DNA from: Cryptomeria japonica
Taxonomy: Eukaryota; Streptophyta; Pinopsida; Cupressales; Cupressaceae
Length of the DNA stretch: 64,000 nt
Direction of reading: 5' to 3'
Assembly: GCF_030272615.1 (NCBI RefSeq)
Contig: NC_081409.1
Location: 202,350,449-202,414,448, forward strand
In this document: piece after piece, positions 49,201 through 58,910 of the stretch
Layout: each line of letters begins with the position of its first letter
How positions within the stretch are numbered: position 1 is the stretch's first letter
Program-made: the position numbers and the translations under genes
The notes under the pieces: model-generated
Database searches by the model: none
The model's input: the letters and a program-made list of their open reading frames with translations, nothing else
What the model was told of the DNA's origin: nothing

Positions 49201-50292
49201 ACCCTGAACGGAAAGTTGTGCTGAGTCACCAACTGTAATATGTCTAGTGCCTGTAGGGGCAAGAGCGGTGACCAAATCCTTTGTGTGTGTCATATGGTGA
49301 GAGGCACCAGAATCTAGAATCCAAGTGGGTGCTGAGGACAATGCTCGTGCAAAAAGAGCATGACCTTTCCCTGTGGGCTGTGAAGGAGGCTGAGGTGCAC
49401 TGATATTATGCTACTGCATGGCTTCCTCCAAAGCCTCTAAACATTTCCAACACCTGGAAATGGGATGTCCATCCTTGACACAAAAACTACAAGGATCACC
49501 AGAGTTCTTCTTAGTCTTGGAGGAAGACTCACCAGACTTTGAAGATTTCCCCTTTTTAGAATTGGACTGTGGTTTTGAATCAGACTTCGGTGGTGGCTTG
49601 GAGGGATTCTCACTAGCCTCTGAATCTTTCTTAGGCTTTGGTTTCTGCTTCTGTTTTCCTTTGGAGGACTAGGCTACCAATGCTTGGTTCTGTGAACCTG
49701 AAAGTGAATCCAACTGCTTAAGCTTAGCTTGCTCATGAGTCAGACGATCACAAAAGACCTCAAAAGAAGGCATGACATGTTGAGCTCCCAAGGCATCCAT
49801 GGTGGAATAGAAGGTCGAAGAGAAGATCTGAAATGGACCCCGAAGCTTGGAGAGGATCAGGAAAATGCACTCTGTATCAGTCTTAGTCTTACCACAACCT
49901 TGCAAGATAGATCTTTGTTGTTTGAACTTCATCAGAAAGTCCTCAATAGAGGGAAATGAATCAGGTATCAAGGAAGTTAACTCTACCTCAAGCTGCAAAG
50001 CTCCGAACTCATTGACAGTACCAAAAATTCCCTCAAACTTGGTCCAAATGGCTCGAGGAGTGAGACAACCCTCAAGATGAAACTAGAGACTATCAGAAAT
50101 GTGTAAAGCCATCAATCCCATAGCCTGATCCATATTGTTCTTGTGTTGCATAACCTCAAAGGCACGTGTCAACTGAGGCTGAACCTCATCCAAATAGAAC
50201 CATAACCCTCGAGATTGGAGAAGAGTCATCATGCGACCCTTCCAAGTGTGGTAATTATGCGATGTGAGAGATTCAATAGGTCTGTCGGCCAT
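46264..50292 (-). pseudogene. Copia 2 Gag-Pol polyprotein, about ten stops and one frameshift
   Basis: About 1,340 codons from ATG at 50292 (MADRPIESLTSHNYHTW) to a TGA at about 46264. Domains: Gag (50292-49530); zinc knuckle CSFCVKDGHPISRC (about 49455-49500); protease WILDSGASHHMTH (about 49285-49325); integrase core (about 48800-48400) with RRIRTDNGGEYVN; reverse transcriptase from about 47750, with YVDDLILTGS (about 47195-47230); RNase H with TDSDWAGDVNDRKS (about 46690-46740) and VADIFTKPLASP near the end. Stops at 50083, 49669, about 49412, 48913, about 48868, 48508, 47494, 47175, 46827 and 46413: all TAG except 48913 (TGA). A frameshift lies near 47340. Otherwise the register is kept. 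Confidence 0.9.
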
Positions 50293-51434
50293 CCTGTGAA
50301 CTGTGCCTCAACTGCTCTCAATTTTTTTTAATTATTATTAAGTGGTCTTTCAGAACTAGACAGAAGATGCAGAAGGGGTTTGGTTGTTTTGTTTGGGTGT
50401 TTGTAGATTCTAGTTTTCTGATGTAAATAACAAAAAGCAAGAAAAAGAAAAAAAAAACACCCCCCCACAATGCAAAAAACTAATCCCTAGTACGAACTGA
50501 AAGCTGGAAAATGATAGAAAGTAGTAACTGGTTGAGACAAAATTATGAGCACCTAAAGAATTTACTGATGAAATAGACTACATATCTGGAAAGAGCATAG
50601 AACCACCTTTCCGACGCCTATTCGCTTTCGAAAAATGGAGCAAAAATGAGTAGGTTATGCCCCTCAGAGTGCAAAAAAGCTCATCGGACTTTGACTACGA
50701 AAAAATGCAATCAAACTGGAAAAATATGAAAAAATTCCTGCACCATTAGAACGGGCTTGGAGTCATCTTTCCAATGCCTATTCGTTTTCAAAAAACGGAG
50801 ATTGGACGCCCAATTTATGCCCGATTTTGTAAAACAGCTCCAAAAAATCCAGTTTGGCCCTTCTAGCCCTCCGGAGCTTAAAAAAAAGTGGCCCCTGGTC
50901 CGTTGGGCGACCAGGAGCTGGCGCAGGGGCTGGTGGCGGCACCGCTGGTGTTGGCGGAGGGCTGGAGGCGCGTGAGAGGCGCAGGGAGCAGCGGGTCCGC
51001 TAGGCGGCGCGGCGGTGGCTGCCTGGCCGCGACCGGTTGTTATCGTCGGCGGCGGTGGCCGAGCAGTGGCCGCCGGGCTGCACACCGGCGGCGTAGCGAT
51101 GGAAATGGCGGCTCCCACTTTTTTCAAAAAATGCATTGTTTTTTTTTATTTTTTTATTTTTATCGCCTCGAACTGCGTGCCCTGGGGTCATACGGCCTTG
51201 GGACAAAAAAAATTTTGCCTTCTGGAGCAAATGTGTCCGAATCAGATGTGTTTTATATGAAAATAAAGGTTTTTGGGCGCTGCGAGCTCAACGGTGAGGT
51301 CTGTTTGGGCTCAAAGTGCACCAAAAAAAAGTACCCCCTATTCCAAAATAAAAAACAGAAGACAAACACAGATCTGATGCAACCAAAACCTAGATCCCAA
51401 AATCTTTCAAAAAGACTGAACAAGCTGCAGCAGA
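50293..51434 (-). other. Copia 2 5' leader with a GC-rich island
   Basis: The leader lies between the primer site and gag. Positions 50900-51110 are about 75% G+C in an otherwise AT-rich window. The sense strand holds a 141-codon frame (50711-51136) rich in Ala/Pro/Arg. The antisense frame at 50888-51439 is a shadow of the same GC island. I recognise no protein domain. It could be a captured host fragment or family-specific leader sequence. Confidence 0.5.
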
Positions 51435-51450
51435 TCTAGCTCTGATACCA
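51435..51450 (-). other. iMet primer-binding site of Copia 2
   Basis: Minus strand reads TGGTATCAGAGCTAGA with no gap after the LTR end CCTACA. Confidence 0.92.
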
Positions 51451-51768
51451 TGTAGGATTTGAGAAATACAAATCCACAGAACCCAAACAAACCTGCATGC
51501 AAGAAACCTGTCACAGAGAAAGAGAGAGAACGAAACAAGGGTTTTGGCTCTGACAAAGTGAAAAGATTTATTATCAAAGAAAAAATAAATCAAGAAGAAG
51601 CAATAATATAAGAGATCAATCCTTATAAAGGAGATCAACACCGAAAGGAAAACCTAACCCTAAGGTGAGTGCATTTAATAATTAAATATTAATTATTAAA
51701 TGACTAATATATGCATAAAGTGAAATCTTAAGAGGAGAGTAAAGTTAATTAATTACTTTACTCTAACA
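51451..51768 (-). repeat. 5' LTR of Copia 2 (318 bp)
   Basis: Plus strand TGTAGGATTTG...CTCTAACA, paired with 45723-46040. Confidence 0.93.
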
Positions 51769-51773
51769 TGGGC

Positions 51774-53026
51774 GACCCACTCTCCTTGATTATGCCTAAG
51801 AATTTCTTCCATTTTATTACACGATACTGTCTTTGGAGAGCCATCAGGAATTCCCTTTAATGTTAGCCTTCAAATCTAGCCCTTTTGTAGGGTCTGTCCT
51901 CATCCTATATTTCTTCTATGTTATTCAACTGTCCTCTTTTACATTCATGGCCTCTCACCCATGGGGCCTTGCATTTGAAGCATAACCCTTTCTCCATGAG
52001 CTCGCATCTTTCCTTGCATTGGTGATTAAAGCTCCAAGGTTTATTGCACAAGTGGCAAGGCTTTTCCCAGTGGTCCCTCTAGGGTCCCTCATTCTTGTGT
52101 GGAGTTTTGGTTGAGGTATTCTTGGGGGAATTAAATTCGACCATCCTAGTTTTCTTAATGGCTTCTCCTAAGTTTTGTGCTTCTAGGGGTTTAACAAAAT
52201 TCTTAATGGGGTCCTTCAGACCTTCTACGAACATGTAGGTAAGCCTTTTCTGGGATAGGTCGGGGACCATTACTAACAAGTTTTGGAATTGATCTATATA
52301 ATCTTCAATGGTTCCTACTCGCTTAAGGTGTGTTAGCTCTTGGAAGTACCATTCTGAGTCTTTCTGGTCGAATCGGCTAATGAGCCTTTGGGTAAACTCA
52401 TTGTAGGTGGAGACGTTTTTGTGTCCTAGGGTATTGAGACCATTATGCCACCAATTATGGGCATTTATGGTTAAATGTAGTATGGCAAATTTTATAGCAT
52501 CTCCTTCAGTCATTGGACTGTATGAAAGGTAGGTGTTTAATTTTTGTACCCAAGCTTGGGCAACATCCTTCCCTGCCCCATCAAAATAGGGTAGGGACAT
52601 TTTGTTGACTTTAGCTTTGAGGTCGTTACCCATAGGTTTCCTCCTATTCTCATTAGTCTTGGATTCATAGAAGTCCTTGAAGGAAACCGCCCTCCGAACT
52701 TCTGGTTCCAATCTAGCATAAATTTGGGTGATTTCTTCCACCCCAAGTGTGACCGGTTCCTCCTCCTCCCTCACATGTTCTTCTCTAGGAAGAAATTCAG
52801 GAATTGTTTGCCTAGAACTCTGAGGCGATCGTTCGTTGTCAGTGTGATTAGAGTCTGTCTCTCTTCTAGGGTTTGACATATCTCTATTGTTGTTGTTGGT
52901 ACTTTGGAGGATTAACTGGCTCATTCTTTCGAATTTCTCATTGTTTTGCTCCATGAAAGTCTGGAACTGTTTGGCTAATTGATCAGTCATTGCTTTTGCT
53001 CCTTTCTTCCTCTGATATGTGATCAT
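51774..53026 (-). pseudogene. Gag of the gag-only element, copy 1
   Basis: Frame 52079-53026 (315 codons, ATG at 53026, about 50 bp from the LTR). Retrotrans_gag region with NAHNWWHNGLNTLGHKN and FTQRLISRFDQKDSEWYFQ. Sequence after 52079 continues in another frame toward a zinc-knuckle region (about 51930-52060) resembling copy 2. It starts MITYQRKKGAKAMTDQLAK; the second Met may be the true start. The 5' end of the internal region is intact. The 3' end was separated from LTR a by Copia 2. Confidence 0.85.
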
Positions 53027-53056
53027 AAACTAAGAACCTTTCCCACAGGATGGCAG

Positions 53057-53075
53057 GATTATGCTCTGATACCAC
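53057..53075 (-). other. iMet primer-binding site beside LTR b
   Basis: Minus strand reads GTGGTATCAGAGCATAAT after the LTR end ATTACA. Confidence 0.9.
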
Positions 53076-53135
53076 TGTAATGTCCCTACTATTTAGAGAT
53101 CATTATCCTACCAAACAGATTGTAAGAACATAACA

Positions 53136-53208
<73 letters not shown>

Positions 53209-54859
53209 ATATATATGTATATATATATATATATGTAGATATATATCTATATATATATATATATATATAGATATATATAGATATATATATATGTAGATAT
53301 ATATATATATATATATACATATATGTATATATATATATATATATGTAAGGAATCTAAATTGCAATTCTAACTTTAATGCTTTAATTAACATAATCATAAT
53401 TTTTATCTAATAAAAAGGATACGAATACCATACAAGGTATGTCCTTAGGTGGTCGTGAAGCTCGCCTTCTTGGAACCCCTTTGTTCCAAAATGTCCTTAG
53501 GCGGTCGTGAAGCTCGCCTTCTTGGAACCCCTTGGTTCCAAGCCCTCCAAGAAATCAAAGATGAGTTCGAATCTTGTCTTAGGTGTAACCTCTTACACCC
53601 AAGCCCTCCAAGGAAGACCCTTGTCAATTCCTTACCTTGGGTGATGCCTTCATCACCCAAGTCCTCAGAGGGGATCGGCCCGACCTTTGAGTCATGTCTT
53701 GGGTATAACCTCTTACACCGAAGCCAGCCAAGGAAGACCGTTGCCTTTCCTTGTCTCGAATGATGCCTCCATCATCCAAGTCCTCAAGGGAATTGACCAG
53801 ATCCTTCTCTTCTCGGTTGAGTTTTAGTCAACCAAGCCATACATTTGCATAACATTTTCAGTTTATAAATTATCCCTTGTGTTAACATGAATTCTCAATG
53901 TATTCTTTAATTAATATATATATCAATATGATTTTCCATCTTTTGCATATGCATTACATTTCTTTAGATACCTTGTATTCATAATCCTTCTTAATATGCA
54001 AACTTATGTATACAACATTTAACAAGATTATATCTTTTCCTATTTTTAACGACTGGTGAATATTATACATTAAGATGTGCATAAATATTCACTAGACTAC
54101 CATTAATATCACCTATCAATGAACCTTACCCTTTACCCATTACCCATTATTAACTAATATTAATTAATATTAATGAACTTTTATTATTAACACCGCCTAT
54201 TAATATTAATAATAATGATCTTCCATATACTATACCTATTATTTTAATACAGGGAGGAATTATGTTCCTTACCTCACAGTCTGCTCACCTTTACCCTCTC
54301 CCTGCAATCCGCTCCTCCTCCCTTTCCTCCCCATCCGCTCTCCTCCTTTTTCTCCCCTTCTCCCGCCCTCCTTCCTTCCCCTTTAAACCCTGTGAAGGGA
54401 TGTGCCCCTCCACGGTCCCCTTCCGCATGAAGGGGTGCGAGGGTAACCGCAGCCCAGGCTGCGTTTACCGTCGAATCCCTTTGTGCGAGGGGGGGGGGAA
54501 CTTATTATATTTTAAATATTCAATGTTTTTTTGAATATACTAACTATTATATATTTAAATATTGTTATTGTAAATATATTGAATATTAAATAATACTTTC
54601 TTAATATATATTAAATATATTTTCTTTATTATTTTTTTATATTGACATTTAATAATATATTTAATAATATTTTTCTTTATTATTTTTTTGTATTGACATT
54701 TAATAATATATTTAATAATATTTTTCTTTATTATTTTATATATTAAATACATTAATATTTTAATCATTTGTTTACAATATTTAATGATTTATTTCTTCTT
54801 TAGGATATTAATATTTTTTTAAATAATTTGTATCAAGTGATATCATGGGGGTTATCATA
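53076..54859 (-). repeat. LTR b (middle) of the gag-only array (1,784 bp)
   Basis: Serves as 5' LTR of one internal region and 3' LTR of the other. Ends GTTATCATA, with the terminal C mutated to T. Its (AT)n region (53140-53345) is the longest of the three and is interrupted by GT and AG. No target duplication lies beside it. Confidence 0.88.
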
Positions 54860-54892
54860 GTCCCTCCGTCTCAATTTTGCTTGTCCTCAAGC
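54860..54892 (-). other. Purine-rich 3' end of internal region 2
   Basis: Minus strand reads GACAAGCAAAATTGAGACGG then AGGGAC directly before LTR b. The equivalent in internal region 1 is at 45603-45635. It corresponds to the polypurine tract. Confidence 0.65.
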
Positions 54893-55068
54893 ATATTTAG
54901 GTCAGTCTCTTTTTATTTGTGGGGGACTATGAATGATTTGACCTTCAATCGGAGATTTATCCAAGACCATTCATTGGGCGACCCACTCTCCTTGATTATG
55001 CCTAAGAATTTCTTCCATTTTATTACACGATACTGTCTTTGGAGAGCCATCAGGAATTCCCTTTAATG

Positions 55069-56231
55069 TTAGCCTTCAAATCTAGCTCTTTTGTAGGGTC
55101 TGTCCTCATCCTGTATTTCTTTTGTGTTATTCAACTGTCCTCTTTTACATTCATGGCCTCTCACCCATGGGGCCTTGCATTTGAAGCATAACCCTTTCTC
55201 CATGAGCTCGCCTCTTTCCTTGCATTGGTGATTAAAGCTCCAAGGTTTATTGCACAAGTGGCAAGGCTTTTCCCGGTGGTCCCTCTAGGGTCCCTCATTC
55301 CTGTGTGGAGTTTTGGTTGAGGTATTCTTGGGGCATTAAATTCTACCATCCTAGTTTTCTTAATGGCTTCTCCTAAATTTTGTGCTTCTAGGGGTTTAAC
55401 AAAATTCTTAATGGGGTCCTTCAGACCTTCTAAGAACATGTAGGTAAGCCTTTTCTGGGATAGGTCGGGGACCATTACTAACAAGTTTTGGAATTGACCT
55501 ATATAATCTTCAATGGTTCCTACTTGCTTAAGGTGTGTTAGCTCTTGGAAGTACCATTCTGAGTCTTTCTGGTCGAATCGGCTGATGAGCCTTTGGGTAA
55601 ACTCATTGTAGGTGGAGACGTTTTTGTGTCCTAGGGTATTGAGACCATTATGCCACCAATTATGGGCATTTCTGGTTAAATGTAGTATGGCAAATTTTAT
55701 AGCGTCTCCTTCAGTCATTGGACTGTATGAAAGGTAGGTGTCTAATTTTTGTACCCAAGCTTGGGCAACATCCTTCCCTACCCCATCAAAACAGGGTAGG
55801 GACATTTTGTTGACTTTAGCTTTGAGGTCGTTACCCATAGGTTTCCTCCTATTCTCATTAGTCTTGGATTCATAGAAGTCCCTGAAGGACACCGCCCTCC
55901 GAACTTCTGGTTCCAATCTAGCATAAATTTGGGTGATTTCTTCCACCCCAAGTGTGACCGGTTCCTCCTCCTCCCTCACATGTTCTTCTCTAGGAAGAAA
56001 TTCAAGAATTGTTTGCCTAGAACTCTGAGGTGATCGTTCGTTGTCAGCGTGATTAGAGTGTGTCTCTCTTCTAGGGTTTGACATATCTCTATTGTTGTTG
56101 TTGGTACTTTGGAGGAATAACTGGCTCATTCTTTTGAATTTCTCATTGTTTTGCTCCATGAAAGTCTGGAACTGTTTGGCTAATTGATCAGTCATTGCTT
56201 TTGCTCCTTTCTTCCTCTGATATGTGATCAT
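55069..56231 (-). pseudogene. Gag of the gag-only element, copy 2
   Basis: Main frame 55161-56231 (356 codons) plus an overlapping frame 55069-55257 that carries the zinc knuckle CFKCKAPWVRGHEC and ends ARFEG. The switch between them suggests a small frameshift near 55300. Gag motifs match copy 1 (NAHNWWHNGLNTLGHKN). No pol follows: sequence passes into CTTGAGGACAAGCAAAATTG and a purine-rich run directly before LTR b. Confidence 0.87.
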
Positions 56232-56261
56232 AAACTAAGAACCTTTCCCACAAGATGGCAA

Positions 56262-56280
56262 GATTATGCTCTAATACCAC
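56262..56280 (-). other. Primer-binding site beside LTR c (mutated)
   Basis: Minus strand reads GTGGTATTAGAGCATAAT: one C-to-T change relative to the site at 53057-53075. Confidence 0.88.
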
Positions 56281-56340
56281 TGTAATGTCCCTACTATTTA
56301 GAGATCATTATCCTACGAAACAGATTGTAAGAACATAACA

Positions 56341-56397
<57 letters not shown>

Positions 56398-57631
56398 AAG
56401 GAATCTAAATTGCAATTCTAACTTTAATGCTTTAATTAACATAATCATAATTTTTATCTAATAAAAAGGATACGAATACCATACAAGGTATGTCCTTAGG
56501 TGGCCGTGAAGCTCGCCTTCTTGGAACCCCTTGGTTCCAAGATGTCCTTAGGTGGTCGTGAAGCTCCCCCTCTTGGAACCCCTTAGTTCCAAGCCCTCCA
56601 GGAAATCAAAGATGAGTTCGAATCCTGTCTTAGGTGTAACCTCTTACACCCAAGCCCTCCAAGGAAGACCCTTGTCAATTCCTTGCCTTGGGTGATGCCT
56701 TCATCACCCAAGTCCTCAAAGGGGATCGGCCCGACCTTTGAGCCATGTCTTGGGTATAACCTCTTACACCGAAGCCAGCCAAGGAAGACCGTTGCCTTTC
56801 CTTGTCTCAAATGATGCCTCCATCATCCAAGTCCTCAAGGGAATTGACCAAATCCTTCTCTTCTCGGTTGAGTTTTAGTCAACCAAGCCATACATTTGCA
56901 TAACATTTTCAGTTTATAAAGTATCCCTTATGTTAACATGAATTCTCAACGTATTCTTTAATTAACATATATATCAATATGATTTTCCATCTTTTGCATA
57001 TGCATTACATTTCTTAAGATACCTTGTATTCATAATCCTTCTTAATATGCAAACTTAGGTATACAACATTTAACAAGATTATATCTTTTCCTATTTTTAA
57101 CGACTGGTGAATATTATACATTAAGATGTGTATAAATATTCACTAGACTACCATTAATATCACCTATCAATGAACCTTACCCTTTACCCATTACCCATTA
57201 TTAACTAATATTAATTAATATTAATGAACTTTTATTATTAACACCACCTATTAATATTAATAATAATGATCTTCCATATACTATACCTATTATTTTAATA
57301 TAGGGAGGAATTATGTTCCTCACCTCACAGTTTGCTCACCTTTACCCTCTCCCTGCAATCCTCTCCTCCTCCCTTTCCTCCCCGTCCGCTCTGCTCCTTT
57401 TTCTCCCCTTCTCCCACCCTCCTTCCTTCCCTTTTAAACCTCGTGAAGGGATGTGCCCCTCCACAGTCCCCTTCCGCATGAAGGGGTGCGAGGGTAACCG
57501 CAGCCCAAGCTACGTTTACCGTCGCATCCCTTTGTGCGGGGGTTTACAATATTTAATGATTTATTTCTTCTTTAGGATATTAACATTTTTTTAAATAATT
57601 TGTATCAATTGATATCATGGGGGTTATCACA
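56281..57631 (-). repeat. LTR c of the gag-only array (1,351 bp)
   Basis: Same termini, with a short (AT)n run (56344-56394). It lacks about 340 bp present in LTRs a and b: the G runs and the AT-rich tandem repeat are missing between TGTGCGGGGG and TTTACAATATTT near 57541. Confidence 0.88.
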
Positions 57632-57636
57632 GGAAT

Positions 57637-58371
57637 ACATAGATCTCTATAATAATGGCACAAGCCACACATAATTATAGTGCATAAGAAACAACAAGTT
57701 ATATTTTAGATCATCATTGGGAAGTTTAGTTACCTTTCAATAGTTGTGAGTTAGACAAATAAAAGGACTATCAAATAAGAGTGTTAATGAAACCTCAAAA
57801 TTATATTTTGCCACTTAGAAAGTTTTGATAAGTTAAAATGGAATAAAAATATATAGATTCATTAATTTGTAGTCAATGATATTTAAAGGATTTTATTTAT
57901 TTATTAATAATGTACAAAATGAGTCAAGATGAATTAAGGTTGGTAATGCATGATTCGTTTTGAAATTTATTGTGGGTGGCTTGTGTAAATTGAGAATGTT
58001 TGAAGATGTATTAAGTATTAATTAATAATCTGAAAGGTTAAATAATAATAAATTTATGTAATGATTAAATAATGAATAGTAGCTTAAGTATCAACTATTT
58101 GGGTCATGCATTACTGTTCCTACAAAATCTCTCCCTCATAGGTTGTGCGTAGAATAAAATAGAAATAATATAATAAGAAGATATCGAATAGGCAAGACAA
58201 CGCATTAGTGCTACCTATAAGCAATAACATTTTTATATAAAATTACAAACATTATTATTGTATCTTTTTATTATGGTTAACAATAAATAATTTAGCTTTG
58301 ATGGTACTCATATATTCAATTAGGTCATAGATTCAACATTATTCTTTTTATAAACCCAAAACTTGATAAGT
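57637..58371. other. AT-rich stretch continuing the interrupted tandem copy
   Basis: 57637-57695 completes the second tandem copy from 43906. The remainder is AT-rich with no gene or element I can name. Confidence 0.5.
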
Positions 58372-58387
58372 AATGTAATAATAATTC

Positions 58388-58604
58388 GTCCAAGGGGTTG
58401 AGCTTATCTGGTTAAAACACTAGGTTCTCACTGTGGAGACCCAAGTTCAATTCCCAATAGGGACATCTAAAATAAATTATAAGTTGTGACTCTTGGCCTT
58501 CCATAAAAATGGGGAAGGTCTAGGGTGAATCTAATCAAACATAATAATAATAATAATAATAATTCAAAATACTGAGGCTTCGGCCTATTACCTACCAAAA
58601 AAAA
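58388..58604 (+). mobile_element. tRNA-derived SINE (217 bp) with 16-bp target duplications
   Basis: Perfect direct repeats AATGTAATAATAATTC at 58372-58387 and 58605-58620. The head has pol III promoter-like boxes: A box in TGAGCTTATCTGG (about 58399-58411) and B box AGTTCAATTCCC (about 58444-58455). The body ends with an (ATA)n run, GAGGCTTCGGCC, ATTACCTACC and an A10 tail. The tail resembles the 3' end of the LINE insertion at 4189-6111 (GGCTACGGCC...ATCGATC, polyA), suggesting that LINE family supplied the machinery. Confidence 0.85.
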
Positions 58605-58910
58605 AATGTAATAATAATTCAAAATTTGGGCACAAGCTCATTATGCAATTAACTCGATAGTCCAAAACTTGATAAGTCTATTTTAATAAATACAACAATA
58701 AACATGAGACCTAACACCAAAAGCATTTAAATACATTGGAAGAATGGATACTTGTATCATATTACAAACCTTCCCTTGAAGATTCTCATTTTTTTTTTTT
58801 TTTGTAAAGATCTCAAATCAACACTCTCAAAACTTTAGAAATAGCTCTCTCTAGCATAAATCTTAAGTAGTAGAAAATTATATGGAAATTTAAAGAATAT
58901 ACATTCCATT

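Larger units (their letters stand above)
45723..51768 (-). mobile_element. Copia retrotransposon 2 (6,046 bp), nested in gag-only internal region 1
   Basis: Two 318-bp LTRs (45723-46040, 51451-51768), a primer site directly at the LTR, a polypurine tract, and target duplication TGGGC at 45718-45722 and 51769-51773. Removing it restores an internal region collinear with 54860-56280. The LTRs differ at about nine positions by manual count. The polyprotein has about ten in-frame stops and one frameshift. Confidence 0.93.
43907..57631 (-). mobile_element. Tandem array of a gag-only (TR-GAG type) LTR retrotransposon
   Basis: Three LTRs (43907-45602, 53076-54859, 56281-57631) alternate with two internal regions. 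The whole array is flanked by GGAAT at 43902-43906 and 57632-57636. Once the Copia insert is removed, the first internal region is about 1.42 kb, like the second. Each internal region has a primer site, gag with a zinc knuckle, and a purine-rich end, but no protease, RT, RNase H or integrase. Both copies lack the same parts, so pol was absent before the array formed. Mobility would need enzymes from another element. Confidence 0.85.

Noticed and set aside
50888-51439. 183-codon plus-strand ORF
   Set aside because: Antisense to Copia 2; open only because of the GC-rich island.
58388-58460. Functional tRNA gene
   Set aside because: A and B boxes are diverged, no cloverleaf is evident, and the unit has a polyA tail and target duplications: it is a SINE head.
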